Positions 45,412 through 54,571 of a stretch of DNA of 64,000 nt are shown here, piece after piece. The DNA is from Kuafuiihalomonas sp964473255. Lineage in GTDB: Bacteria > Myxococcota > Kuafuiibacteriia > Kuafuiibacteriales > Kuafuiibacteriaceae. The stretch is taken from assembly GCA_964473255.1 (NCBI GenBank), contig CAYYOT010000006.1, forward strand, positions 51,717 through 115,716, in the 5' to 3' direction. Positions within the stretch are counted from its first letter, which is position 1. Each line of letters begins with the position of its first letter. The notes beneath the pieces are model-generated. The model made no database searches. It worked only from the letters and a program-made list of their open reading frames with translations, and was not told the DNA's origin. A program made the translations under genes and the position numbers.

Positions 45412-46459
45412 CGGTGCTCCTCGCCGGTTGCGCGATGCCGTCGACCCGACTGCGCACCCGGCTCCGGAGCCCATCCGACAGCGGAGCAAAGCCCTCGAGT
45501 TCCGCCATCGCCTGACCTCGGTCGAGCATCCAACGGAGAAAACGGGTCAGCTCGCGGGCCCGGTCTGGCTCGAGATAGCTTAGATCGTCGTACACGAGGA
45601 GATAGGTCAGGCCGGCGATCGGATAGGCTTCGGGATGCGCGGCATCGAGGACGTCGAGTACGAGGTCACTCTCGTCGCCTGCCGAGCGCAGTGCAGCCTG
45701 CGCCGAGGCAACGGTCGGCCGAATGGCTGCGCCCGATCGGTTGCGGAGGGCCAACGGTTCGAGCCCCGCCGATCGGGCGAACTTCAGCTCGACGTAGCCG
45801 ATGGCTCCCGGAGTGTTCTTGACCACTTGAGCGACACCATCGTTGCCCTTGCCACCCAGAGTGTGGGCTGGCCACCGAACGGCCTTCCCTCGGCCGACTT
45901 GATCGGCAAAGTGTGTCGAGACTCGAGCCAAGTAGCAGGTGAAGATGTACGTGGTGCCGGATCCGTCAGCTCGTCGCACGGGCACGATGGGGAGATCGGG
46001 AAGGTCGAGCCCGGGATTCAAGGCGGCGATTTTGGCCGCGTTCCAACGGCGGATGGAGCCTCGATAGATGGCGGCGACGGTCGCTCCATCCAGGATGACT
46101 CGTTCGGGGTCGACGCCGTTGACGACCAACGCCACTGGTCCGGCGACCGTAGGCAGATGCATGAGGCCCGGGGCTCGCGCCCGCTCCTCGGCATTCATGG
46201 GAGCGTCGGTCGCCCCGAAATGGACGTGACGCTTCGTGATATCCTGAATGCCCGCACTCGAGCCCTTCTTTTGATAGTCGATCTGGGACGGGTATCCGGC
46301 CCGGTTATATTCGAGCGCCCAGGCCTGATAGAGCGGGTTGGGAAACGAAGCGCCCGAGCCCCGGATCGGAATCGTCGTGTCGGCGGAGCAGGCTAGGTTG
46401 CCCAAGGATGCCGCCAGCAAAGCGGCCGTCGACCAGCGCGATGCGGCGACACCCGGCAT
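45404..46459 (-). CDS. pstS: Phosphate-binding lipoprotein PstS
   Basis: 351 residues. A lipoprotein signal ends N-L-A-C-S. The phosphate loop signatures are R-G-S-G-A-S-F-P (residues about 33-40), K-K-G-S-S-A-G-I and R-A-D-G-S-G-T-T. First gene of pstSCAB, so its promoter is in the 46460-46712 gap. Binds phosphate in the periplasm and delivers it to PstCA. Confidence 0.95.
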   Translation of the reverse strand: MPGVAASRWSTAALLAASLGNLACSADTTIPIRGSGASFPNPLYQAWALEYNRAGYPSQIDYQKKGSSAGIQDITKRHVHFGATDAPMNAEERARAPGLMHLPTVAGPVALVVNGVDPERVILDGATVAAIYRGSIRRWNAAKIAALNPGLDLPDLPIVPVRRADGSGTTYIFTCYLARVSTHFADQVGRGKAVRWPAHTLGGKGNDGVAQVVKNTPGAIGYVELKFARSAGLEPLALRNRSGAAIRPTVASAQAALRSAGDESDLVLDVLDAAHPEAYPIAGLTYLLVYDDLSYLEPDRARELTRFLRWMLDRGQAMAELEGFAPLSDGLRSRVRSRVDGIAQPARSTDD

Positions 46460-46712
46460 GCTGCCGAACCTTCGAACGAGTGCGCCCAGGCCGTCCAGAA
46501 CGGCAGCTCGAGCGTGGCGCCGGCGAAAGAACTACGTATGCGCCATAGATCGAGCGTCGGAGTCACGCTCTCGCCTCGCGCCCGCCAAAGAGCGTCGAAA
46601 GGCGATGGCTTCGAACCGCGGCCCGTCGCTTGGGCGATTGTTGCGCGGACGACCGCGAGTATTGACGCACTGCCCGTTCGCGGGCAATGCCTAAACCGGC
46701 GCGGGGCCGACG
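46460..46712. other. Divergent gap between pstS and nqrA
   Basis: 253 bp; must contain the promoters of both operons. No clear Pho box or -35/-10 pair seen by eye. Confidence 0.4.
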
Positions 46713-48056
46713 GTGGTGTTCAGAGCGCGCAGAGGCTTGGACCTCCCGATTTCGGGCCAGCCGGCCCAGTCCGTGGTCGACGGGCCGCAGCCTCGACAGG
46801 TGGCGCTCCTCGGCCTCGACTACGTCGGCCTTCGCCCCCGCATGCACGTTCAGGAGGGCGACCGCGTTCGGCTCGGCGACCGCGTCTTCGAAGACCGCAC
46901 GGTCGGGGTCGGTTTCACCGCGCCAGCGACCGGCACGATTCGCGCCATTCACCGGGGCCCGAAGCGCGTCTTCTACGCCATGGTGATCGACGTGGACGAC
47001 GGGTCGGACGAGGCGGCCGACTTCGAGAGCTACCGCGCCGACGCCGACCGTTCGCGGGACGGCGTGCGGGCACTCCTTTTGGAGTCGGGACTGTGGACGG
47101 CGCTCCGCACGCGTCCCTTCAGCCGGACCCCCGACCCGGGTACCGTACCCCGCTCCATCTTCGTCACCGCAGTCGATTCCCACCCGCTGGCGCCGAATCC
47201 CGAGCTGGCCATCGAGGGCCGGGAGGCCGAGTTCGAGCGGGGCTTGAGCGCCCTGACCCAACTCACGGACGGGCCGGTGCATCTCTGCGTCGCGCAAGGT
47301 AGTCGCATTCAGCCCGGCAACAGTGGTGCCCAGGTCGCCGAGTTTGCGGGGAAGCACCCGTATGGCACCGTTGGCTTTCACATTCATGTTCTCGATCCGG
47401 TTCACCGCGACAAGACGGTCTGGCACCTCGGGTATCAGGACGTACTCAGGATCGGTCATCTCTTCGCGACCGGTCGCCTGGACGTAACCCAGGTCGTCTC
47501 GTTGGCGGGACCGATGGTGATGCAGCCGCGCGTGCTGCGGACTCGATTGGGGGCAGAGACGGCGGCACTGACCCGGGGAGAACTCGAGGAGGGCGAGGCC
47601 CGCGTCATCTCCGGCTCCGTGCTGAGTGGGACGCGGGCAATGGGGGAAGAGTTCGGTTTCCTCGGTCGATTCTCCCGCCAGATAACCGTGATTCGCGAGG
47701 GCCGAGAGCGCGTCTTCTTCGGCTGGACAGTGCCGGGCTTCAATCTGTTCTCGGCGATTCCCGCGTTCGCGTCGGCGCTGCTGCCGGGCAAGAAGTTCGA
47801 CATGACGAGTTCGACCCACGGCTCCCATCGAGCCATGGTTCCCATCGGCATGTACGAGCAGGTCATGCCCATGGACCTTATGCCCACTCACCTGCTGCGC
47901 GCCATATCGGCCGGCGACGTGGAATGGGCCGAAGAGCTCGGCGTGCTCGAGCTCGATGAGGAAGACGTGAGCCTTTGTACGTTCGTTTGCCCGAGCAAGA
48001 TCGAGTATGGCCCGGAGCTTCGGCGGTTGCTCGACCAGATGCAGAAGGAGATGTGA
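46713..48056 (+). CDS. nqrA: Na+-translocating NADH:quinone reductase subunit A
   Basis: 447 residues from a GTG start. It follows the NqrA layout: R-R-G-L-D-L-P-I-S-G at the start, a barrel-sandwich lipoyl-like domain (F-T-A-P-A-T-G-T-I), then a long quinone-site region with D-K-T-V-W-H-L-G-Y-Q-D. NqrA is a peripheral subunit that contacts ubiquinone. First gene of an eight-gene operon nqrABCDEF-apbE-nqrM with short gaps or overlaps throughout. Confidence 0.95.
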   Translation: MVFRARRGLDLPISGQPAQSVVDGPQPRQVALLGLDYVGLRPRMHVQEGDRVRLGDRVFEDRTVGVGFTAPATGTIRAIHRGPKRVFYAMVIDVDDGSDEAADFESYRADADRSRDGVRALLLESGLWTALRTRPFSRTPDPGTVPRSIFVTAVDSHPLAPNPELAIEGREAEFERGLSALTQLTDGPVHLCVAQGSRIQPGNSGAQVAEFAGKHPYGTVGFHIHVLDPVHRDKTVWHLGYQDVLRIGHLFATGRLDVTQVVSLAGPMVMQPRVLRTRLGAETAALTRGELEEGEARVISGSVLSGTRAMGEEFGFLGRFSRQITVIREGRERVFFGWTVPGFNLFSAIPAFASALLPGKKFDMTSSTHGSHRAMVPIGMYEQVMPMDLMPTHLLRAISAGDVEWAEELGVLELDEEDVSLCTFVCPSKIEYGPELRRLLDQMQKEM

Positions 48057-48058
48057 CC

Positions 48059-49270
48059 GTGAAGCCTCTCCTGCAACTTCTGGAGCGCGCAGGCCGCAAG
48101 TTTCAAAAAGGAGAACCTCTGGAGAGGTTTCACCCGGCGTTCGAAGCGGGGGAGACCTTTCTGTTCACCCCCGCGTCGGTCACCCGCGCTGATTCCCATG
48201 TCCGCGACGGCATGGATCTCAAGCGGATGATGATCACCGTCGTCTACGCTCTGGTCCCGGCCATATTCATGGCCATGTACAACACCGGTCTCCAGATCCA
48301 CCGGACGGTCGAAAACGGGGGCGCCCTCCTCGGTAGCTGGCAAACCGCGGTCTATCAGTGGACGGGTCTCCCGATTGCGGCCGAGTCTTTTTGGGGCTGC
48401 TTGATCCACGGAGCCCTTTACTTCGTTCCGGTGATGATCGTGACCTACGTCGTCGGAGGAGTCTTCGAGGTCGCCTTCAGCGTCATTCGCGGCCACGAGG
48501 TCAACGAGGGCCTCCTCGTCACGGGCATGCTCATTCCTCTGACGATGCCGGCGACGGTGCCGTACTGGCAGCTTGCGCTGGGCGTCGTCTTCGGAGTCGT
48601 CATCGGAAAAGAGATCTTCGGTGGAACGGGGATGAATTTTCTGAATCCGGCGCTGACCGCTCGGGCCTTTCTCTTCTTTGCGTATCCCGCTCAGCTCTCG
48701 GGCGAAGTGTGGGTGGCGGCCGAACAGGCGGACGGCACGAGCGGCGCAACCTGGCTCGCCAGCTACGCCGAGGGCTCCGGGCATTTGGCGGGCCATACGT
48801 ACTGGGACGCCTTCGTGGGTACGATTCCTGGCTCGATGGGGGAGACATCGGCGCTCGCGTGTCTGCTCGGGGCAGTCCTGCTTCTGTGGACCCGCATCGG
48901 GGCGTGGCAGACGATGTTCGGGGTGACCGTCGGGACGGCCGCCATGGCGCTCATGCTCAACGGCATCGGCTCGGACAGCACGCCGATGGTCAATATGCCG
49001 TGGTACTACCACTTCGTGATCGGCGGCTGGGCTTTCGGGATGGTGTTCATGGCAACCGACCCGGTTTCATCGGCTTTCACGGGGACGGGCAAGCTCATCT
49101 ATGGGGCGCTGATCGGTGTCTTGGCAGTGCTGATTCGATGCATCAATCCCGCGTATCCCGAGGGCATCATGCTCGCGATTCTCTTCGCCAACATGTTCGC
49201 CCCGCTGATCGACCACTACGTCATCGAAGCCAACAAACGGAGGAGGGCGGCCCGCTATGCCCGAGCCTGA
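48059..49270 (+). CDS. nqrB: Na+-NQR subunit B
   Basis: 403 residues from GTG 48059, 2 bp after nqrA, with AAGGAG upstream. About ten membrane helices. The covalent FMN site motif S-G-A-T is present with Thr at residue 231, which matches the position used in Vibrio (Thr236). Carries FMN and riboflavin in the Na+ path. Overlaps nqrC by 14 bp. Confidence 0.95.
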   Translation: MKPLLQLLERAGRKFQKGEPLERFHPAFEAGETFLFTPASVTRADSHVRDGMDLKRMMITVVYALVPAIFMAMYNTGLQIHRTVENGGALLGSWQTAVYQWTGLPIAAESFWGCLIHGALYFVPVMIVTYVVGGVFEVAFSVIRGHEVNEGLLVTGMLIPLTMPATVPYWQLALGVVFGVVIGKEIFGGTGMNFLNPALTARAFLFFAYPAQLSGEVWVAAEQADGTSGATWLASYAEGSGHLAGHTYWDAFVGTIPGSMGETSALACLLGAVLLLWTRIGAWQTMFGVTVGTAAMALMLNGIGSDSTPMVNMPWYYHFVIGGWAFGMVFMATDPVSSAFTGTGKLIYGALIGVLAVLIRCINPAYPEGIMLAILFANMFAPLIDHYVIEANKRRRAARYARA

Positions 49271-50060
49271 TCGCAAGTCTTCCGTATCGTACGTCGTCGG
49301 GTTCGCCATGGGGGTGTGTCTCGTGTGCGCCCTACTCGTCTCCGGGGCCGCCGTCGGTCTCAAGCCGCTTCAAGAACGTAACGCTCGGGTGGACCGGTTG
49401 ACGCGAGTGCTCGAGGTAGCGGGCCTCATCGAGGACGGAGAGCGCCTGACTCCGGAGGAAGTGCTCGAGAGATTCGAGGCGAACATCGAACCCCGGATCG
49501 TCGAGCTTGCGTCGGGCGAGTACAACGAGGCGAGTCTCGACCCCGCCACCTACGATCAGAGGAGGGCCGCCTCGGATCCCAGCACGAGCGAGCGCGCACC
49601 CGAAAACGCGGCCCAGGTGCGACGCCTGCCCCTCAATGCGCTCGTCTATCAGGTCAAGAAGGACGGCAGCCTCGACCAGGTCATCCTCCCCATCCACGGA
49701 TATGGTTTGTGGTCCACGATGTACGGTTATCTCGCCTTGAAGCCGGACGCCGAAACGATCACCGGCATCACGTTCTACGAGCACGGCGAGACGCCGGGGC
49801 TCGGAGGCGAGGTGGAGAATCCCGCTTGGCAAGCCAAGTGGCGCGGGCGGAAGGCGTTCGGGCCCGAGGGAGACGTGAAGATCGAGGTTGTAAAAGGGGC
49901 GGCCGGACCGCCCGCTGAAGACCCGTATTCCGTCGACGGTCTATCGGGCGCAACGATAACTTCGCGGGGCGTGACCAACACCCTCGAGTTCTGGCTGGGC
50001 GACGAGGCCTTCGGGCCGTATCTCGATAAAGTTCGAAAGCAGGAGAGGGCTTCCCTATGA
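49257..50060 (+). CDS. nqrC: Na+-NQR subunit C
   Basis: 267 residues with one N-terminal membrane helix and a large periplasmic domain. The covalent FMN motif D-G-L-S-G-A-T-I-T-S has Thr at residue 233. Transfers electrons between the flavins of the complex. Coupled to nqrD by ATGA. Confidence 0.95.
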   Translation: MPEPDRKSSVSYVVGFAMGVCLVCALLVSGAAVGLKPLQERNARVDRLTRVLEVAGLIEDGERLTPEEVLERFEANIEPRIVELASGEYNEASLDPATYDQRRAASDPSTSERAPENAAQVRRLPLNALVYQVKKDGSLDQVILPIHGYGLWSTMYGYLALKPDAETITGITFYEHGETPGLGGEVENPAWQAKWRGRKAFGPEGDVKIEVVKGAAGPPAEDPYSVDGLSGATITSRGVTNTLEFWLGDEAFGPYLDKVRKQERASL

Positions 50061-50770
50061 ACAAGGCGACCGACGCACTGACCGAGCCGCTGTTCGACGA
50101 CAATCCCGTCGCCCGACAGGTCCTCGGGATATGCTCCGCGCTGGCCGTCACCACGATGCTGAGTACATCGATGGTGATGGCTTTGGCGGTCACGGCAGTG
50201 CTGCTGGTGAGCAACGTTTCCATCAGCCTGTTGCGAAACTACATCCCGTCTTCGATTCGAATCATCGTCCAGCTCACCATCATCTCCTCGCTGGTGATCG
50301 TGACCGACCAGGTGCTCAAGGCCTACGCTTTCAGCATTTCGAAGCAGCTGTCGGTCTTCGTGGGCCTCATCATCACGAACTGCATCATCATGGGGCGGGC
50401 CGAGGGCTTCGCCATGCAGAACGGCCCCAAGGCTTCGGCGATGGACGCTCTGGGCAACGCCCTCGGCTATAGTTGGATCTTGCTGGTGGTGGCTTTCTTC
50501 CGCGAACTGTTCGGCTCGGGAAAGCTCTTCGGCTACTCGGTACTGCCGCTGACCACGGAAGGAGGATGGTACGAGCCCAATGGTCTCATGGTCTTGTCTC
50601 CGGCCGCGTTCTTCCTGATCGGAGGCATCATCTGGGTGCTGCGCAGCGTGAAGCCGGACCAGGTCGAAGAAGAAGAGGTCGTGGAGGTCCACGAGGAAGT
50701 CGCGGCCACCGCCGCCCCCGAGGAACAGCCCGTTGCGGCAGCCGCCCGCGAAGTCGCGGCGGCGATGTAG
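50057..50770 (+). CDS. nqrD: Na+-NQR subunit D, with an acidic/Ala-rich tail
   Basis: 237 residues; most NqrD are about 210. Six membrane helices with the Fe-ligating Cys in the N-C-I-I-M-G helix. The extra 35 or so residues (201-237) form a cytoplasmic tail rich in Glu, Val, Ala and Pro. Pairs with NqrE to form the Na+ channel and the intramembrane iron centre. Confidence 0.94.
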   Translation: MNKATDALTEPLFDDNPVARQVLGICSALAVTTMLSTSMVMALAVTAVLLVSNVSISLLRNYIPSSIRIIVQLTIISSLVIVTDQVLKAYAFSISKQLSVFVGLIITNCIIMGRAEGFAMQNGPKASAMDALGNALGYSWILLVVAFFRELFGSGKLFGYSVLPLTTEGGWYEPNGLMVLSPAAFFLIGGIIWVLRSVKPDQVEEEEVVEVHEEVAATAAPEEQPVAAAAREVAAAM

Positions 50771-50782
50771 GAGGACCGGGAG

Positions 50783-51400
50783 ATGCTGGAGCACTATTTG
50801 AGCCTGATGGTGAAGGCGATTTTCGTCGAGAACATGGCCTTGGCGTTCTTCTTGGGGATGTGCTCGTTTCTCGCCGTCTCGAAGCGCATTAGCACGGCCA
50901 TCGGCCTGGGGCTGGCCGTCACGTTCGTGCTGGTGATTACGGTCCCCATCAACAATCTGCTTCTGGTCAACGTCCTGGACGAGGGCGCGTTGGCTTTCAT
51001 CAGTCCGGCGCTGGCCAACGTCGATCTCACCTTCCTCGTTTTTTTGACGTTCATCGGCAGCATCGCCGCGACGGTCCAAGTCGTAGAGATGGCCATCGAC
51101 AAGTACGCACCCACGCTCTACTCCGCTTTGGGCGTCTTCCTCCCGCTGATCGCCGTCAACTGCGCCATTCTCGGGGCGTCGCTCTTCATGCAGCAGCGCG
51201 AGTACGACCTCGCCGAAAGCATGATCTTCGGTTTGGGCTCGGGGATCGGCTGGCTACTGGCGGTCGTTGGTCTGGCCGCCATCCGCGAAAAGCTCCGGTA
51301 CAGCAATGTTCCCCCTCCCTTGCGCGGATTGGGGGCGACGTTCATGGTCACCGGCCTGATGGCCATCTGCTTCATGGCCTTCGCCGGCATTCAGCTTTGA
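50783..51400 (+). CDS. nqrE: Na+-NQR subunit E
   Basis: 205 residues, six membrane helices, normal length. Contains the E-N-M-A-L-A-F-F-L-G-M-C helix and the N-C-A-I-L-G helix whose cysteines bind iron with NqrD. Starts 12 bp after nqrD with a GGAG site (gaggaccggg) before it. Confidence 0.95.
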   Translation: MLEHYLSLMVKAIFVENMALAFFLGMCSFLAVSKRISTAIGLGLAVTFVLVITVPINNLLLVNVLDEGALAFISPALANVDLTFLVFLTFIGSIAATVQVVEMAIDKYAPTLYSALGVFLPLIAVNCAILGASLFMQQREYDLAESMIFGLGSGIGWLLAVVGLAAIREKLRYSNVPPPLRGLGATFMVTGLMAICFMAFAGIQL

Positions 51401-51410
51401 GGGAGTTCAG

Positions 51411-52634
51411 ATGCTAACCGTCGTGACTGGAGTCTTCGCTTTCGTCGTCATCGTACTCTTGATGATCATGGCGCTTCTGGGCGCCCGTTCGCGTCTCGTG
51501 AGCACGGGCGCGGTCGACATTCTCATCAATGACGATCCGGACCACTTACTTCACACTTCCAGCGGAGGGACGCTGCTAGGCACACTCGCCGACAACAAGA
51601 TCTTCATTCCCTCGGCATGTGGCGGCAAGGGGAGCTGTGGCGTTTGCAAGGTCAAGGTGACCGATGGTGGCGGTGCCCTCCTGCCGACGGAGACCGGACA
51701 CATCAATCGGCGGGAGAGTCGCGAAGGCGTTCGCCTCTCCTGCCAGGTGAAAATCAAAGGCGACATGAAGATCGACCTTCCGGAGGAGATCTTTGGCATC
51801 CAAAAATGGAAGTGTCGCGTCCGCTCGAACCACAACGTGGCGACGTTCATCAAGGAGCTGGTCCTGGAGCTCCCCGAAGGCGAAGCGGTCCCCTTTCGAG
51901 CGGGCGGGTACATTCAGATCGATTGCCCCCCACACGTCGTCAAGTATGCGGATTTCGACATCGAGGAGGAGTACCGAGGAGACTGGGATCGCTTCAGGCT
52001 GTGGGACCTCGTGTCGGAAGTGAAGGAGCCGGTGACCCGGGCCTACTCAATGGCCAACTACCCGGAAGAGCACGGCATCATCATGCTCAACGTTCGCATC
52101 GCGACCCCTCCGCCGCGAACCACCGGCCTACCGCCCGGCGTGATGTCGTCGTACATTTTTTCTCTCAAGCCCGGCGACGAAGTCACCATCTCCGGCCCTT
52201 ATGGCGACTTCTTCGCCAAGGACACGAAGAACGAGATGTGCTTCATCGGCGGCGGTGCCGGCATGGCGCCCATGCGCTCGCACATCTTCGATCAGTTCAA
52301 GCGGCTCCACACCGACCGCAAAGTCACGTACTGGTACGGGGCCCGCTCTCTGCGTGAGGCCTTTTACGTCGAAGACTTCGACGGTATCGAAAAGGAATAC
52401 GAGAACTTCCACTGGGAGCTCGCGCTCTCCGAGCCCCTCCCGGAAGACAATTGGGCCGGATCAACCGGTTTCATTCATCAAGTCTTGCTCGACGAGTACC
52501 TGAGCAAGCACCCCGCGCCCGAAGATATCGAGTACTATCTATGCGGGCCACCCATGATGCTCAAGGCCTGCATGAGCATGCTCGATGATCTGGGCGTGCA
52601 GCCCGAAAACATCGCGTTCGACGATTTCGGCTGA
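51411..52634 (+). CDS. nqrF: Na+-NQR subunit F (2Fe-2S, FAD, NADH site)
   Basis: 407 residues. An N-terminal membrane helix, then a 2Fe-2S domain with C-G-G-K-G-S-C-G-V-C and a later Cys (L-S-C-Q), then an FAD domain (R-A-Y-S-M-A-N-Y) and an NADH domain (G-G-A-G-M-A-P-M-R-S). Entry point of electrons from NADH. The ATG of apbE overlaps its stop codon by one base. Confidence 0.96.
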   Translation: MLTVVTGVFAFVVIVLLMIMALLGARSRLVSTGAVDILINDDPDHLLHTSSGGTLLGTLADNKIFIPSACGGKGSCGVCKVKVTDGGGALLPTETGHINRRESREGVRLSCQVKIKGDMKIDLPEEIFGIQKWKCRVRSNHNVATFIKELVLELPEGEAVPFRAGGYIQIDCPPHVVKYADFDIEEEYRGDWDRFRLWDLVSEVKEPVTRAYSMANYPEEHGIIMLNVRIATPPPRTTGLPPGVMSSYIFSLKPGDEVTISGPYGDFFAKDTKNEMCFIGGGAGMAPMRSHIFDQFKRLHTDRKVTYWYGARSLREAFYVEDFDGIEKEYENFHWELALSEPLPEDNWAGSTGFIHQVLLDEYLSKHPAPEDIEYYLCGPPMMLKACMSMLDDLGVQPENIAFDDFG

Positions 52635-53695
52635 TGGGTAAGCCGCTCCAAGGTTTTTCCGTCGCCAACGCCTCGCCTCGATGGTGGCTGATGCTGGCGG
52701 TTCTCGTCGGTGGCACGGTCTGGCTGTACGCTCGGCCGCCGTCGAAGTCCGAGCCGACGGTCGTCGAAGGCCCGACCATGGGGACGCACTACCGGGTCGT
52801 CGTCCCGAAGCCTCCGGTCGGCCCAGAGGAGATCCGGTCGGCGGTGGAGGATCGGCTCGACCGCGTCATCGCCCTCATGTCGACCTACGAGCCCAACTCC
52901 GAGCTCACCCGGTTCAACGATGCCGAGTCCGTGGAAGCGTTTGGTCTCGCTCCCGAGACGCGCGAGGTCGTCGAGGTGGCGCTGGAGGTCTGGCGCCGCT
53001 CCGACGGGGCCTTCGATGCGACCGTCGGACCGCTGGTCGACCTCTGGGGCTTTGGTCCGAGCGGTCGACCGGAGGCCGTGCCCACCGACGAGGAGCTCGC
53101 AGCGGCGATGGCCAGCGTTGGTTCGGAGGGTCTGAGGCTCACCGAGGCTGGCCTCGCGAAGGCGCACCCGAAAACGCGACTCGACCTCTCCGCCGTCGCA
53201 AAGGGCTACGCCGTGGACCTCGTCGCCGAGGCTCTCGATGCCCTGGGGGCCTCGCAGTATCTGGTCGAAGTCGGGGGGGAGGTCAGGACGCGGGGGACCA
53301 AGGCACCGGACGTTCCCTTTCGCGTCGCCATCGAGGCTCCCGACCCGGACGACCGTCGGGTTCACGCGGTCTTCGAAGTTCAGGACGGCGCGCTGGCAAC
53401 CTCCGGCAACTATCGGAACTACTATGAGCGAGACGGGGTGAAGTACGTGCACACGCTGGACCCGGTGACCGGGCGTCCCGTCGAGCATCGGCTGCTGAGC
53501 GCAACCGTTTTCCACGATAGCTGCGGGTGGGCGGATGCGTGGGCCACCGCGCTGATGGTGAGTGGAGAGAAGGCGTGGAGCCTTGCTCAGCAAAACGATC
53601 TAGAGGTCATGTTGCTCTTTGCCGGCCCAGGTGGGACGTTCGAGGAACGGATTACGCCGGGTCTCGCGGCCATCCGGGCCGAAACGGGACCCTGA
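52634..53695 (+). CDS. apbE: FMN transferase ApbE
   Basis: 353 residues. N-terminal membrane anchor, then the ApbE fold: M-G-T-H-Y-R-V-V near residue 50, D-L-S-A-V-A-K-G-Y-A-V-D in the middle and the C-terminal H-T-L-D-P-V-T-G-R-P-V and D-A-W-A-T-A-L-M-V. It attaches FMN to the Thr of NqrB and NqrC, and its place in the operon fits this job. Confidence 0.95.
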   Translation: MGKPLQGFSVANASPRWWLMLAVLVGGTVWLYARPPSKSEPTVVEGPTMGTHYRVVVPKPPVGPEEIRSAVEDRLDRVIALMSTYEPNSELTRFNDAESVEAFGLAPETREVVEVALEVWRRSDGAFDATVGPLVDLWGFGPSGRPEAVPTDEELAAAMASVGSEGLRLTEAGLAKAHPKTRLDLSAVAKGYAVDLVAEALDALGASQYLVEVGGEVRTRGTKAPDVPFRVAIEAPDPDDRRVHAVFEVQDGALATSGNYRNYYERDGVKYVHTLDPVTGRPVEHRLLSATVFHDSCGWADAWATALMVSGEKAWSLAQQNDLEVMLLFAGPGGTFEERITPGLAAIRAETGP

Positions 53696-53708
53696 ATAGG
53701 AACCGAAG

Positions 53709-53936
53709 ATGGCCGTCTTTGCGCTCACGCTCCTCGTCATGCTGGTGGTGGTCATCGCCATGTCGATCGGCGTCGTCTTCTCGGGACGACGGCTCAGGGG
53801 GTCCTGCGGGGGGCTGGCGTCGGGCAGCTGCGCTTGCCGCGACCAGGGTCTGGAGGTGGGCGCTGCCTGCCGCGATGAGCCGTCGCCGCCCCGGCTTTAC
53901 GCGCTCGGCGATCGGCGTAAGCGGCGGCCCGACTGA
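53709..53936 (+). CDS. nqrM: NqrM-like Na+-NQR maturation protein
   Basis: 75 residues. One membrane helix at the N-terminus ending in I-G-V-V-F-S-G-R-R-L-R-G-S-C-G-G-L, followed by C-A-C-R and A-C-R, matching the NqrM layout (G-S-C-G-G-L plus a Cys cluster). In Vibrio, NqrM is needed to place the iron centre in NqrDE. Starts 13 bp after apbE. The C-terminus is longer and more basic than usual. Confidence 0.85.
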   Translation: MAVFALTLLVMLVVVIAMSIGVVFSGRRLRGSCGGLASGSCACRDQGLEVGAACRDEPSPPRLYALGDRRKRRPD

Positions 53937-53964
53937 CCGACCACTTCGCGCGCTCGGCGATCGG
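53897..53964. repeat. 15-bp direct repeat and hairpin at the nqr operon end
   Basis: GCGCTCGGCGATCGG occurs at 53901-53915 and again at 53950-53964. The first copy sits inside a TTACGC-N12-GCGTAA inverted repeat (53897-53920) in the end of nqrM. The region is convergent with the CBS gene, so a role in transcription termination is possible though no T-run follows. Confidence 0.45.
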
Positions 53965-53979
53965 TGGCGGCCCCACTCA

Positions 53980-54474
53980 CTACCACTTGGTGTCGGGGTC
54001 GATGGCGGCCGGCACATCGCTCGATTCGTGAATCGCGCTCAGATAGAGAGGCTTCGACTTCTTGGGTCGCGTGGGTCGGGCCATCTCGAACAGCTTCTGC
54101 ATGAGGTCTCGTCGGCTGACCTGACCGAGCAGCTTGCCGTGCCTGTCCACCACTGGAAGTCGCTTCACTCGCAGCTGATTGAAGTGATGAGCCAGAGTCA
54201 ACAGCGTGGCGTCCGGCGAAACGGTCTTCACGTCGGAGTTCATCACTTCGGCGACGAACCCGGTGGGCTCGTTATGGGTGAGGGCATGGACCAGGTGGTT
54301 GGTGCAGTCGAGCTCGCTGACCACCCCCAAGAGGACGCCATTCACATCGACGACCGGCGCACCCGAGATCCGGTTCTTGAGGAGAGCCTCGACCGCCTCC
54401 ATCACCGACGTCTCCGAAGTGAACGTGACCAGCTTTTCACGCATGATGTCGCGGGCGGTGCGGGTGCTCGGCAT
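53980..54474 (-). CDS. Two-CBS-domain protein
   Basis: 164 residues. CBS1 (A-R-D-I-M-R-E ... G-A-P-V-V-D-V-N) and CBS2 (V-A-E-V-M-N-S ... K-R-L-P-V-V-D ... R-R-D-L-M) in tandem. The C-terminal 35 residues are basic then polar and outside the CBS fold. Nucleotide-binding regulatory module with unknown partner; it does not look like the other two CBS proteins at its C-terminus. Confidence 0.92.
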   Translation of the reverse strand: MPSTRTARDIMREKLVTFTSETSVMEAVEALLKNRISGAPVVDVNGVLLGVVSELDCTNHLVHALTHNEPTGFVAEVMNSDVKTVSPDATLLTLAHHFNQLRVKRLPVVDRHGKLLGQVSRRDLMQKLFEMARPTRPKKSKPLYLSAIHESSDVPAAIDPDTKW

Positions 54475-54571
54475 AGGACGACCGTAGGCGCCGGGCGCAA
54501 GCCGGCAAGTCGGATCGGTCGACCCCGGTGAAGGCCCGGTTTTCGACCCCCTACTGCGTGATTCCTCCCGG

